A DNA stretch of 64,000 bases from Vesta saturnalis (GCA_036346205.1 JARFJB010001965.1:2578001-2642000), one strand, 5' to 3'; shown: positions 1 through 11,548, counted from the first letter of the stretch. A program made the numbers and translations. Notes: a model not told the origin generated them from the letters alone.

Positions 1-642
1 CAAAAATGAAGTTCAACGTTTTACAAACTTTTACTTATACCCAACAGATAGACAAAAAATAAGAATAACTTCTGATAAGATTTTTGGTTGTTAATCTTAT
101 CAATCGTCGAATAGGTAAATTCTTAAAACTCATCGTTGATCGCAGGTCTAAATATTTATATTTTTAATAATCAACAACAAGAATCAATCAATTAGCGTGA
201 TTAAATTAAAATATGTGTTATTACAAATACGACAAGTATTTATTCAGTTCACAGTTTTAGTTTATTCTGCGGATTAGAAAATGTGAAAAAGTATTTGTTC
301 GATAATTCTTAAACTAAGTAATAGTAGGTGTAAATGTGTACTATGAAAACTTGGATGAAGCTTCTCAATATGATTATAACGTTATAACTTGAAATACTTC
401 TAATAGGAGGACAGAACACAAACGTTGAAATAACTTCTACGTTTCACAGCAGCGTACAACTTAATGAGACCCTCCTTGTTTGATCGGAAAATTGGATAAT
501 CAAAATTTTAGTGAGCATCACGTACGAAATTCAATTTTGTGTGATTAAAAAATGAATTGAAAGTTTTTTTTTCATCAACAGTTCTTTACATTCAAAAACA
601 AAATTCGAAATCTATGAATATTTATTGAAAACCAATATACAC
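1..642. other. AT-rich stretch without a recognisable gene
   Basis: I see no coding signature, tRNA or clear repeat. It leads into the hAT remnant and may include decayed hAT sequence, but no reading frame supports this. Confidence 0.5.
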
Positions 643-825
643 TTGGGCATGCCGTAGTTGTTTAAATTAACAGATTTAATATTAACTATGCCCTCTTCTT
701 CTGCATCTGCAGAAAGAAGCTTTTCTGTTTTAAAGCGAATTAAAAGTGTCATCAGGAATACCATTGGTGAGCACATATTATCTTCACTATCTTTTATTTC
801 TATGGAAAAGGAGTTAATTGAATAG
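643..825 (+). pseudogene. hAT transposase C-terminal fragment
   Basis: Only the extreme C-terminus of a hAT transposase remains. The plus frame reads LFKLTDLILTMPSSSASAER followed by SFSVLKRIKSVIRNTIGEH and ends MEKELIE then TAG at 823-825. The pattern P-x-SSASAERSFS-x-LKRIK is the signature of the hAT dimerisation region (hATC). That region makes the transposase oligomeric and supplies the last helix of the RNase H-like catalytic fold. A stop at 655-657 and the absence of upstream coding sequence show that it is dead. The minus-strand 116-codon ORF here is its antisense shadow. Confidence 0.85.
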
Positions 826-2544
826 TTACGAAAAAAAATGAGTTTAATAAGAACATTATTTAAGAATTTGGTGATAAACCTAGAAAAATGCACTTTATCT
901 ATAAGTGAACCAAAAATAAGGTATAAATAGAATAAGTATTTAGATTTTTTCTTGTAATGCAATTTCGACTTATTTTCGTTAAATAAATGTTTTCATTTAC
1001 GCGACTATTTATAAGTGCATCAATAAAAGAAATAGTCATTGCTACAAAATATTGTGTGTATAATGACAAGTGCTTAAAGTCTATAAAAACTAATTATCTT
1101 TATACAAATACCAAAGAATGATTGATTTCGAATTGAATAATTTTAAATTGAAATGGAAGCAAACTAAGAAATATTAAAATTATCAGCTAAGATGTTCTAC
1201 TCTAGAAATTTGTGATTCTCTTCTAATTTTCTGGGTTAATGAAACCAAATTATATGCTTGAGCACGTCGACGTCTGCATGATAAGAGTAATGCAAATTGC
1301 TTTGTAAGAAAAGTTCAAGCTTGACATGATCAAAATCTTAGGCATACTAATTATGTATAATATTGAAAAATGTCTTTCTCATTTAAATTCAAAATCACTG
1401 AATTACAACCGTGTAATAATGTTTATTGCGAAAACTGTATGGTTAATTGCAAACTAGAAAAATTTGAAAATCATAGAAATAGCTGTACACTTATGCGTGG
1501 GTATACTGTAAAAGTGATGTGATAGTATATATTTACCGCAGTAGTTGCAGATTCCCTGTAGAAGCGGACTTTTGATCGAGATAACCTTTGAATTGTATGC
1601 TCAAGAAGCCCACCTAGGGAGTGTTAAACTGGCTGCTATTTGTCGCCAGACGCTAAAACTTAGTCTATGTTCTTTGATTTCACAGAGACGTACTTATTGG
1701 CATTTCTGTGCTTAAAAGCATTTATTTACTAATTTCTTTTAAAAAGTTACAATAGCAGTTCCTGGAAACGAATTTGTTCTAAACTTTTAATCACGATGAT
1801 TTTAAACTTTCCTGATTTATTTACTTAAATGTAGAAACGAAAAAGACGTGTCCCAGACAGCAAATGATTTGTAAAAAAATGGGTCACTGCGTCGCTGGCA
1901 AACATCATTGATTAATTTGTAAAAGTAACTTTAATTCTTCATCTCTTTTATTTATTCAATAAATCTACAAGTTATTTAACACAGACGATCCTGTTCAAAT
2001 AACGCATTATAGGATACACAGCAATAGTAAAAATTAATTGGCAAGTTTAAATACGTTTATATGCGTGCAGACACAATAAAATAGTCGAGAAGGTAAGAAG
2101 TAATCATCAATAAACATTTCATTAAAGACTGCTACAAGGGAAAATTTATTTTTTCAATTTATGCATTACAAATTTTATGTTTCAGTATCTGTATAAAAAA
2201 TGAGCACTTTTACGATCGTTTGAAAGATAATATTGCTTTGAATTATAAAGAGACATGAGAAATACATAAATTATTGAAGTTTAGACATATTTATTATTTC
2301 TATGTTTAAATTTTTTGTAGAAACTATATCAATAAGCAACTTTTTTGAAGAGATTTATTTTTAAAAATGTTGTGATTTTAATTTGGTGAATTTTTCACTT
2401 GTCTGCTGTAACATTATATTAATGTTCATTGGAAAAGGGATAAATGTATTTTTTCTACGTGCCGAATTTTCGGAATATCACTCCTCACTCCGAAAATTGA
2501 TACTTATAAACGACAGAAGAGGACAAGCATGTAAAGTGCACGAA
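826..2544. other. AT-rich stretch without a recognisable gene
   Basis: No sustained coding frame, tRNA fold or repeated unit could be supported. The next recognisable boundary is the start of the IS630-type transposon near 2545, which is shared with the copy at 35.5 kb. Confidence 0.45.
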
Positions 2545-3132
2545 AGTTAATGTGTGTAAAGTTTGATTCAAATAAAGTTGGGAATGACCCATCGATATAA
2601 AACTTTATAATAATATTACATATTTTTATCTCTCCCTCTCACCTACATGTATTAGGGAAGGGTGGGCATAAAAACATGAATCTGCTGTAAAATTCATATT
2701 AGCGCACTAAAACGTGTGTCGTGATTAACAAGTAGCATCTGTCACTCCTGTCATTTTTTGAAATCATTGTTTATGCGTTTTTGCTTTACTTTTTATAAAA
2801 AAAAAAGAATTTTTTTCAAAACTATCTACATCTTGTACAGCGAATTATCGGTAATTTGGTGAACGTTCTTACATAATTTATATAAAATTTACATAATTTT
2901 AGATATGCTACGTAATAAACAACTTAAATCTGAAGCGCAGCTCGTAGTTATGAACGTGCTTAATTATTTTGAACGGGAACGTGACAATCAAGGGATACTC
3001 GTTCCATTTGAATCTGTTATGTAGGTACGTAGTACATTATTGTGTAAAATATGATACTTGGAAGGACTACTTTTAGCGCACGTCTGAAGCATGTGGCGTT
3101 AGTATAAATACAGTTAGTGCTATAAAAAGGGT

Positions 3133-3489
3133 GACACAACCTGCTTAGCATTCGGGAGGTAATGGGTTCGATTCCCGTTACCGTCTACCTTGTATGTGGT
3201 TTTTTCACGGGGTTTTCCTCATACACATGTAGCGGCATGGTCACTGCGTATATGCACACCATGTGCGGCTACTTAGGCGAATGCTGGGGTAGTATTTTCC
3301 CCCTCAGAACCCTAACTCCGTTCCTTCCGATCCTATCCTGACCGTACCCATCCTTAATCCCACCATGCATATATACGTAATATATGTATGTATGCTGGGA
3401 ATCCGTGATTGTGGCTGAAGGAGCTCGGAAAACTCGAGTAGCCCGCCCTCCTTGGGGAGGGAATGAAATACATGGCCTTTTCCTTTTCC
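3133..3489 (+). mobile_element. tRNA-Ala-derived SINE, copy 1 (5'-truncated)
   Basis: This insertion sits inside the HTH exon of the transposase. The 10-bp target duplication taaaaagggt lies at 3123-3132 and again at 3490-3499, and removing the insert restores the reading frame. Compared with the copy at 22789 it lacks the first 20 bases, including the A box, but keeps a B box (GGTTCGATTCC, 3165-3175) and the CTTAGCA anticodon-loop motif of tRNA-Ala(AGC). The tail ends in CCTTTTCCTTTTCC rather than poly(A). Confidence 0.9.
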
Positions 3490-4013
3490 TAAAAAGGGTT
3501 ACAGGAGTCCAAAAAGTAAATAAACCTCCACAGTTACCAGCTAAGCGGAAAAAACGCACGAAATCTAAGTCCACCGAAGTTGATGACTATGTGAAGGATG
3601 CTGTAAAGAGAAAAATTTATGAAATGCATTCAAAATGTAAATACCAACATGCACGACATGTCTAGTACTATACCTGTTTTTATAAGTATACATGTTACGC
3701 TGGCATCATTACAAAAAGAATTAAGCAATAGTCAAATTTTCGATTTCAGTAGATCAAGTTTAAGACGTCTCTTATATTCCATTGGCTTTTCATCTAAAGT
3801 AGATGATGGTAGGAGAGGTTTACTGGAACGATCACGTATTGCTGCCAATCGTGTACGATTCTTAAAATAATACTACAAAAATCAAGAAGAAAAATTATAC
3901 AAGCATATATTCTTAGATGAAACTTGGATTTTCAGTCGAGGATCGCACAAAAGAAGCTGGCATGATAAGTCTAAGCAATGCACGAAGAAGAAACCAATGG
4001 GCGAAGGAAAAAG

Positions 4014-4071
4014 GTTTGTTGTAATTTAGTTATTACATTATAATTCCTAATAAAATAACTGTATTTTTTAG
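4014..4071 (+). other. Putative spliceosomal intron in transposase copy 1
   Basis: The exon ends GGAAAAAG, the intron starts GTTTGT and ends TTTTTTAG, and splicing continues the protein as GKR-FIIVDAGNEDGF in phase. The same intron is present in copy 2 at 36608-36665. Without removal the frame stops immediately at TAG. Confidence 0.65.
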
Positions 4072-4402
4072 ATTTATAATTGTTGATGCAGGTAATGAAG
4101 ATGGATTTATTTCCTGTGTTTTCTACAAAATCACAAAGTGCAAACTATCCTGGAGATATGTGTGCGGAGTTGTTTACAAAATGGTTTGAAAATAATTTGC
4201 AAACTTAAAAGAACCATTTTTAATTGTAATGGACAATGCTAGTTGTCATTCCAAACTTCTAGAAAAAATTCCAGATAATTCATCTACTAAGGAAGAAATG
4301 TGTAATTTTCTATTAAAGCACAACATAGCTTATGAACTTAGCATGTTTAAAAAAAATTAGTGCAGTTAGTTGCAGATAATGCGATACCAAAGGTGTACCA
4401 AA

Positions 4403-4700
4403 CAAGGGCGTAGCCAGGATTTATTACAGGGGGGGGGGGGGGCAAACCATGGTCCATGGTCGTTCAAAATGTAAAATTTTATGATAAAAAGAAAAGGCAA
4501 ATGAAAACAAAACTTTGAGATTTTAATTATACTTAAATTAAACTAATAATAGATAACAAAAAAAATATGCAGAACAGAAAAATATGTATATTTTAGATTT
4601 AATTTTTTGTTTATTAAAATTTAAAAATTATTTAATTTATTTTTGCTCTTCCAGGGGGGGGGGGCAGAAGCCCCCCTGCCCTTAGCTGGCTACGCCCATG
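4403..4700. mobile_element. hAT-type MITE, 298 bp, with poly-G tracts
   Basis: The terminal inverted repeats are CAAGGGCGTAGCCAG on the left and, read on the other strand, CATGGGCGTAGCCAG on the right. An exact 8-bp target duplication, gtaccaaa, lies at 4395-4402 and 4701-4708. Short hAT-like ends plus an 8-bp duplication are diagnostic of non-autonomous hAT elements. Next to each end is a long homopolymer G run (about 4429-4442 and 4655-4664). The interior is AT-rich and non-coding. It interrupts the transposase just before its third catalytic motif. Confidence 0.92.
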
Positions 4701-5130
4701 GTACCAAATAGATGAAATAGCACACAAACGTGGACATAAGGCATTACGGTTACAACCATATCACTGTCAATTTAATGAAATTGAACTGATATGGACAAAC
4801 TACAAAGAACACTACAACAAAAATATAGAAAGACATAATTCGAAATTTAACGATGACCATGTAGAAGAAATATGGATGGAATGCTTGCAACGAATTGATG
4901 GGACATATTGGCAGAAATGCGTTAAACATGCCGAAGTTAGAGTGGTGGGAGATTGAAAAACATTTTGAGGTTGTGCAACCAATAATTATATCTGTTAACG
5001 ATTCCACTTCTGAGAGTGACACTGATAGTGAATAAATTGAAGCTGCAGTTTTGTCTACCCATAAGAGGCCTCAGCAATGCATAGAGCGTGATAGTCAGCA
5101 TTTCGAGCATATACGGGGCATTAAAAACCT

Positions 5131-5808
5131 TCCTCTTTTAAATCGGTCCTTTTTAGGGTCACAACTTACATAATAGAAACAATTCTAGAAAAATATAGTT
5201 AAAAAAAATACAAATTTAAGGGATTTTCGTATAAAGTTTTCTTTGGCCAATATTTTAGGTTAGGAACAAGATATCGAGATGCGGTTTTCGCGAGCTTGTT
5301 TAGGCATCATTTAGCTACTTGTTCATGAAAAAAAGTCATACCAATGCATTTAATTTTTTTGCGAAAATTAACCATTTCCTGTCAAAATGTCGAACAAAGC
5401 CCTCTAGCGACGACATGTGAAACTAACAAAACTTCAATTATTTTAACATTTGTAGCCAAGAAAAGCTCTTTTCAACGTGCCCAAGTTTGTTAAAATCGGA
5501 TTAGCCGTTTCGAAGATACGGGGGGTGATTTAAGGAAACTTTGAATACCCCCCACCACTTCATTTTTATAGATACGTCAAAAAGTCAGTTATTTTTTATT
5601 AGGTTAATATAGTAGAATTCACAGAAACATCACTTATTTAGATTCAAGAATGCAGTTACGCCCCCTAGCGGCCATTTCAGAAACATGAAAATATTTTCCA
5701 GGTTTTTGTATTGGCCGTTTTAGTAATAACTTTTTTTTCCGCAAGCCTCTACGATGTATAGTTTCCCAGATACAGTACCTCGCATTCTTAGTTGGCCACC
5801 CCGTACAC
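5131..5808. other. Non-coding repeat-like DNA with a mariner-type end
   Basis: No coding frame is present. The stretch ends GGCCACCCCGTA (5794-5805), which on the minus strand is TACGGGGTGGCC. This resembles the TACAGGGTGTCC ends of insect mariner-like elements found elsewhere in the window. The matching other end was not found. Confidence 0.4.
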
Positions 5809-6017
5809 CGAGCTAGTAGCGTAGTGGTGACACGACCTGCTTAGCATTCAGGAGGTATGCGGCTACTTAGACGAATGCTGGGTTAGTATTTTCCCCCTCA
5901 GAATCCTAACTCCATTCCTTCCGATCCTATCCTGACTACACGCATCCTTAATCCCACCATACATATATACGTAATGTATGTATGTATGCTAGGAATCCAT
6001 TATTGTGGCTGAAGGAT
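5809..6017 (+). mobile_element. tRNA-Ala-derived SINE, copy 2 (internal deletion)
   Basis: The head CGAGCTAGTAGCGTAGTGG matches copy 3 at 22789, including the A box. The sequence then jumps from GGAGGTA to TGCGGCTACTTAG, losing about 105 bases that contain the B box. The body, with CCTTCCGATCCTATCCTGAC and the ATGTATGTATGTATGCT stretch, follows until GGCTGAAGGA. The usual 3' tail is missing. Confidence 0.88.
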
Positions 6018-6129
6018 AACCCTTTATTTTTATAAACGTCATAATCACGATCCTCGGCCATTTTGTTATAATTAAAATGTGTCCTCATAACCATTTTAAT
6101 TAAGCGTCATAATCAAGACCGTCGGCCAT

Positions 6130-6900
6130 TTTGTTTTGCCGGGAAATTTGAATTTGTATTCTAACATGGGGACCTTAATACTAACTTGTAAGGGAGGTGT
6201 AGGGCTACGCAACTTGCTCTCGGGACTTAGCCCCTTATCCAACAACTTGTTTTCGGGGCTTCGCCCCTGGCCTCCTTGGAGGGAATTTTGGATTTGTATT
6301 TAAGTCTTTACATTCTGATAGTTTATTGCGAGTAATTTTTTTTAACTTGTATTCTAATAAGGGGGGTCTAACACTAACTTATAAGACAGGTATAGGGATT
6401 TGCAACTTGCTTTCGGGCCTTTGTCCCCTTGTCGAAACCGCATTGACGGAAAATTTGAATTTGTATTTAAGTCTGCATTTTGATTGGTTATGGCGGGAAA
6501 TATGAATAAGGGGCCTAATCCTAACTTGTAATACGGGTGTCGGGCTTAGCAACTTACACTCAGGCCTCGCCCCCTTGACCAAAGAATTGAATTTGTTTGT
6601 GGCGGCATCTATGAGGGGGGAAATTCAAATTTATATTCTAATAAGCGGGGCCCTATTTCTAACTTATAAGACAAGGATAGGGCTTCACAACTTGCTTCCG
6701 GATCTTTGTCCCCTGGCCCCCTTGGCGGGAAATTTGAATTTGTACTTAAGTCTTTACATTCTGATTACTTATTGCGAGAAATTTGAACTTGAATTCTAAT
6801 AAGAGGGCCTAATGCTAACTTATAAGACAGACATAAGGCTTCGCAACTTGCTTTCGAGCGTTCGCTCCCCTGGTGGAAAATTTGAAATTGTATTTAAGTC
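6130..6900. repeat. Degenerate tandem repeat, about five units
   Basis: Units of roughly 120-190 bp share the segments GCGGGAAATTTGAATTTGTA, TTCTAATAAGGGGGCC, CTAACTTATAAGACAGG, TAGGGCTTCGCAACTTGCTT and TCGGGCCTTCGCCCCTTGG. They recur near 6140, 6328, 6493, 6615 and 6773 with small deletions between copies. No protein is encoded. The array abuts the fold-back element that follows. Confidence 0.75.
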
Positions 6901-6917
6901 TTAGCAGATTATGGCGG

Positions 6918-8519
6918 AAAGTACTTAGAGCCTTCCAGCCATCATTAATATAAAGTAATTATTTTCTGATTTCACCAGTTATGTAACCACAATAACAACC
7001 TTTCACTAAAACCCTAATTAACTAATTACGCGAAAGTTGGACGGCTTATGAAAAATGATGTTCACGTTCTTTGCGCGTGTGATTACACTTATTTTTATAA
7101 GCAGACTTGCTTGTGACGTCATCTAGTGGTGTATTTTTAAACTAGCGAGTGTTTTCTGTAATGGAAGTTAATCGTGGCTCAACCTAGTAGTGTATGTTTA
7201 AAGCCGATTTGCTACGCCGTCTAGTGATGTATTTTCAAGTTGGAGAATATTTTCTGTAATAGAAGTTGATCGTTCTCGTCTCACGCGTCTCTCCAGACTC
7301 TCTATTTCTCTCCAACCCCACCCCCCCCCTCTCTCTCTCTCTCTCTCGTCTCCCTAGCTTCTCTTGTATCCCCCCGTCTCTATCGTTTCTCTCTCGTTTT
7401 TTGGTTAGGCCAATAGATGCACAATATTAGGCTAGATTAATAAACGCACGGTTTTAGGTTAGGTCAATGCGCACGCGCATCCCCAGAAATCTAAAATAAA
7501 ATCAGTTTACGAGAATTTTTCAAGGTTAGCGGTTTCAAGAATCCCTGTAAAAGGCCTGCTTGGGAGCGCGCGATTCAGTTTAACAGAAATGACAAAAGTA
7601 GTACGCACGATACTAGGGGAAAGTGAAGAAAAGGTATAAAGCATAAACGAGAGAAAGAAGAGGCTAGGCGAGCTGCTAAGGAAAATAAACGAAATAATGA
7701 AACTAGATTTAGGGTTTTATAAAATGCATAGGATGCTGAAGAGACTTCGGCTCGGCAATACATCAAGGAGCGGAATGAAGCAATGTGTAATTAGTGTAGA
7801 TAAGAAATTATAAGTATGAAAGGTGAAAATGAAGTGGTTATATATTGTTAATTTTGATATGTATTCAGTAAATATTATGTCTAAAACATAAATATTCAAC
7901 AAAAAGTGCGATGTAAAGACCTTTTTAATATGTTTTATATATGTATATGTAATAATGAATAAAGTAAAAACGCTATTAATTTTGAAAAGCATCACGTGCA
8001 ATAGTAGACTAGATTAATAAACGCATGATTTTTTTTTGATTACGAGCCTTGACCTAACCTTAAACCGTGTGTTTATTAATCTAACCTAATATTGTACGTG
8101 TATTGGCCTAACCTAAAATACAAGAAACGAGGGAGAAACGATAGAAACGAAGAGAGACGAGAGTTGCTGGAGAGAGAGAGAGAGAGGCTGGATAGACGCG
8201 TGAGACGAGCACGATCAACTTTTATTACAGAAAAACATTCTCTAATTTAAAAATACATCACTAGACATGCTAGTTTAAAAAATACACCACTAGAGGACGT
8301 CACAAACAAGTCTGCTTATAAAAATAAGTGTAAACTCACGCGCAAAAAACGTGAACATCATATTTCCATTTTCATGGGCCGTCCAACTTTCGCGTAATTA
8401 GCTAATTAGTGTTTTAGATGTACTTAAATAGTGAAAGGTTGTTATTGTGGTTCCATAACTGGTGAAATCAGAAAATAATTACTTTATATTAATGATGGCT
8501 GGAAGGCTCTAAGTACTTT
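6918..8519. mobile_element. 1.6-kb fold-back element with ~480-550-bp arms
   Basis: The left arm (6918 to about 7470) and right arm (about 8035 to 8519) are reverse complements. Shared landmarks include GTACTTAGAGCCTTCCAGCC at 6921, answered by the end at 8516, and the motif GATTAATAAACGCACGGTTT. Each arm also holds a CT/GA simple repeat (7331-7349 and 8170-8187). The centre (7470-8035) has a minus-strand ORF without known motifs and a plus-strand basic stretch that stays open in parts (EKEEARRAAKENKRNNETRF), but no complete protein. The structure matches Foldback-type or long-TIR non-autonomous elements. Confidence 0.8.
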
Positions 8520-8817
8520 ATATTATTCAGTTATAAGCGAGACGCCTAAAGTGAAATGGGTTGTGAGCAGCGGTTTACCCTGTCACGGCGTTCGTCCAAT
8601 ACGTTTATCGCCGATAACCCTGGTAAGTGTTCGTTTTTTATTTTTACCCTTACCCCTTATTTTATTTACTTTATTTAATTGTGAGACCTGATTTCAAGTT
8701 TGGTTATATTTGTTGTTGCATAGGTATTTTTACCGATTTAACTGTAAAACGTATTTTTATTACTGTATGCAAAACTCGACAATAGTGTACTCGTTAATTT
8801 GTGGGATATTATTGTCA
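8520..8817. other. Short non-coding interval
   Basis: I see nothing that can be annotated between the fold-back element and the reverse-transcriptase fragment. Confidence 0.4.
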
Positions 8818-8819
8818 TT

Positions 8820-9735
8820 ATGGTTGTCTAATAATAATGATGAGCGTGTCTAAAATGAAACAGCGTCCTATAGCTGCCGTACGAAATGAAATCGGTGTTA
8901 GTTTTTGTAGTTTGATATGATCGTTGGGTTTGAGATGATCTCTTAGCCTTGGAGACAGGATGGTCTCTAGACACTTGCCCATGCAACTTAAATAGGAAAT
9001 CATTCTGTAGGATGAAGGTTGGGGAGGATCAGGTCTAGGTTTGAGTAACATGATGGTTGAAGCGGACATCCATTCCGTCGGGAAATGGGATAGAGCAAGA
9101 CATCGGTTGTATATTTGGGCTAACTGTCTAATGGCTTTTTGTGGTAGGTTCTTAACTATTAGGCGGTTAAGTCCGTCTTGTCCTGGAGTGGAATTTCTCC
9201 CTTGTCTAAAAGTTTGTAATTGGGTGAAATGGGACCAAGGAAGGGGTCATTCTCGGATAGTTGTCAAACGATGGATCGTCGGAGGTAGTTGGAACGGTTG
9301 GCAAGTGAAGATCGAACAGGTCGGATTTCTCCTGGTCTGAAACTGCGAGGTAACCTTGAGGGTTGATTAGGTGACATTTTTGTCTGGTTTTTTGTTTCGT
9401 TAGAATCTTAAATTTGTGCCAAAATTTAGGACCTTCACGGTAATTTAGTTTGGCTGTTTCTTTAATCCAATCTTCCTGAGTGTATTTGTTGGGTCTCTAG
9501 TCGGATTATTGCATTGAGCCGGTTGTATTCGGTTTGATTGTTGCACTGGCTGCGTCAGAGATGAATTGAGTCAGTTGTTGTACAGCTCTGTCTTTGTCGT
9601 CGGTGGTGTAAAGGGGTAGATCTGGGAGGTTATTGGAGATGTGTTTTTTGAACGAATTCCAATCGGCAGTATTACAGTTTTTACGTGTGACAGTGTTTTG
9701 TGTTGGGGGAAGTGGGGGGCCTAGGAATGTCTTAA
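8820..9735 (-). pseudogene. Jockey/CR1-like non-LTR retrotransposon ORF2 fragment
   Basis: Read on the minus strand, the frame begins in the linker between endonuclease and reverse transcriptase, with NCNTADWNSFKKHISNNLPD and then ETAKLNYREGPKFWHKFK. It continues into RT block 1: LKPRPDPPQPSSYRMISYLS, then CMGKCLETILSPRLRDHL. This order and the P-x-SYR-x-IS-L signature are typical of the Jockey/CR1 side of non-LTR retrotransposons, whose ORF2 reverse-transcribes its own RNA at the target site. Several stops and frameshifts break it, and the catalytic FADD block is absent. Confidence 0.75.
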
Positions 9736-9839
9736 CTAGTATATTTAGGGTACGAAATGTTGTAACAGTTAGCTACTAACAGTATTTACAGTCATTGAGC
9801 ATTAAAATACTTTGTTAATAATTTTTTATATATTTTAGA
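9736..9839. other. Short spacer between TE fragments
   Basis: This AT-rich interval separates the minus-strand reverse-transcriptase fragment from the plus-strand hAT fragment. No feature is visible. Confidence 0.4.
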
Positions 9840-10776
9840 ATGTCAGGTGGACGCAAAACAATTATCTCGTGCTCAGTATAAAAGAAAAAGGCTAGAAAAG
9901 CAATCATAAATTAATTAACAGGCTGGAAGTATACTGAACCACTTAGGAACTAAGAAAAAAGAGGTTAGCAACCCAAGCTGAAAGAAACTCAAACTTAAAT
10001 TACAAAGATACTGTCGATCAGGTAACCGTAACCAATAATGACACAAATGTGGAAGAACCTACTCTGAGAATTTCTAAAGAAAATACGTAACCTGTGATTA
10101 TTCCGATCCAGGATCTTGGCCACCTAGTTTGTCGGACGCTGAAAGATGTTTTTAGTAAAAAGGGGCCACATAAACCAATAATCCAGTTGATAACACCGGT
10201 CGAAAATTCATTGCGCATTATTATACGAAAACATTGAAAAACAGATAAAAACTCAATTCAAAATGTCTCAGAATGAATTGGTCAGCGATTACAATCTTCT
10301 AAAACTATTGGTAATGAGTCACAAAGGCTTATTGCTGCAGCGACAAGTTATTGCTATGAGGTACTTCTACGTATTGTATCAACAATAAAAATGCTTGGCC
10401 AAAATTGTTTAGACATTAGGGGTACCAGCAACAAACTTTATGATTTTAATCATGGAAATTTTTTTCAAATCATGCATCCTGTAGCTCAATTTGATCCAAT
10501 AATAGAAAAGCGTATTCGCAGAATGCTTAAAAAACAGGAAGCTAAAGTTTACTATCTTGAAAATGATATCTGAAACAAAATGATTTATCCTTTCCATTCA
10601 CTTATTAAATCACATATTATTAACGAAATTAACCAATCCAAATGCTATTCCTTTATTCTAGATTGTACTTCTGATGTCAGTGAGATAGAGCAAATGACAT
10701 TTTTAGTTATATTTGTGCCTATTGACAAATCTAACTCCAATGATGTCATTATTAAGATTAATGAAAGCACTCATTA
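9840..10776 (+). pseudogene. hAT-like transposase fragment (ZMYM1/TTF-type N-terminal half)
   Basis: The start reads MSGGRKTIISCS, and in another frame resembles the basic SGxxYRKRK leader of this group. The later part reads QNCLDIRGTSNKLYDFNHGN, then NFFQIMHPVAQFDPIIEKRI, then YSFILDCTSDVSEIEQMTFL. The last block, with the catalytic Asp in ILDCTSD, is characteristic of the domesticated-looking hAT subgroup related to ZMYM1-like proteins. A TGA at 10571, several frameshifts and the loss of the C-terminal half show that it is a remnant. Confidence 0.72.
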
Positions 10777-10879
10777 AATTTAGTCGTCAACGATGTGGCA
10801 AAGGCGTCCTTAGAAGCAGCAAATTTTTTTAATTTACATACTTAACAAAATTTACTTGGTAAAATAGAGTAGAATCTTT

Positions 10880-11548
10880 AAAACTCTTAAGGTTTCAATT
10901 GGGAAGTATTTACGATGCTATTTATGACGATAAGCCAGAATTGACAAAAAATATTTTATGGACGGACGAAGCAACATTCACATTAAACGGGATGTTTAAT
11001 ATTCATAACAAACATCACCGGGCGGACGAAAACCCTAATCGTACTTTCCAAACTAATCACCAAATTAGATTTAGTGCTAATGTATGGACTGTAGTTGTTG
11101 GAGGGAGACTTATAGGCCGGATTGTTTAAAGGCATAAAACTTTGTAGACTTTTTGAACAATTCCTTGCAAAACGTTATGGAAGATGTATCATTAGCTGTT
11201 AGAAGAAACATATGGTTCCAATTAAACGGAGCCCCTGCTCATTGAGCGGTTTAAGCAAGGGAGTAGTTGAATCTATACTATCCTGGACGTTAAATTATTC
11301 GTGATGGTCCAGTTTTGTGGCCCGCAAGAAGTCCAGATTTAAACTGTTTAGGTTTTTTCTTTTGGGGTACTTTGAAAGAGCTTGTTTACGCAGTTGACAT
11401 TGACTTACGAGAGCAACTTGTGCTACGTATCCGTATTGCCGCTGAAGAGATAAATCGAAATATGTTACAAAATTTGACGACCAACATTGTTGGAAGATGC
11501 CAAAAATGTTTAGAAGCAACAAGTGCTCATTTGGAACAGATTTTGTAG
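10880..11548 (+). pseudogene. DD41D mariner-like transposase, catalytic residues mutated
   Basis: The frame holds the first catalytic motif intact, ILWTDEATFTLNG, followed by ADENPNRTFQTNHQ and ANVWTVVVGGRLIGRI. After several stops it resumes with LWPARSPDLN and a C-terminal helix region ending HLEQIL. The second catalytic Asp is replaced in QLNGAPAH (normally HDGAPAH), and the third is replaced in CLGFFFWG (normally PLDFFLWG). Two of the three catalytic residues are therefore lost, so this copy cannot transpose even if its frame were open. It is oriented like the fragment near 16.1 kb. Confidence 0.85.

Larger units (their letters stand above)
2905..5035 (+). pseudogene. Intron-bearing DDE transposase (DDE_3 type), disrupted
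   Basis: This is a transposase of the IS630/Tc1 type with an RNase H-fold DDE core. Exon 1 (2905-3024) begins MLRNKQLKSEAQLVV and ends in a TAG where copy 2 has CAG. A 52-bp GT-AG intron (3025-3076) leads to an HTH exon reading RTSEACGVSINTVSAIKR. That exon is split by a SINE and resumes at 3500. A second small intron is 4014-4071. Catalytic residues are visible: D in FLDETWIF, D in LIVMDNASCHSK and E in FNEIELIW. The C-terminus is acidic, SVNDSTSESDTDSE, then TAA at 5033. It is inactivated by the stop in exon 1, the TAA near 3868, a frameshift near 4150, a damaged stretch near 4350 and two insertions. The family assignment rests on motif order. Confidence 0.8.
2545..5130 (+). mobile_element. 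IS630/Tc1-mariner superfamily transposon, copy 1, with nested insertions
   Basis: The left part (from AAGTTTGATTCAAATAAAGT near 2555) is repeated almost base for base near 35545, which defines an upstream non-coding segment of about 340 bp before the transposase. The element holds one intron-bearing transposase gene. It carries two later insertions, a SINE at 3133-3489 and a hAT-type MITE at 4403-4700. Terminal inverted repeats were not identified, so the outer borders are approximate. The right border is placed just after the coding end. Confidence 0.7.

Noticed and set aside
3384..3665. 93-codon ORF taken as a gene of its own
   Set aside because: Its first 35 codons are SINE sequence read through the insertion; only the part after 3500 is transposase.
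6130..6900. Possible CRISPR-like array
   Set aside because: The repeat units are long, degenerate and of unequal length without uniform spacers, and the DNA is clearly eukaryotic.
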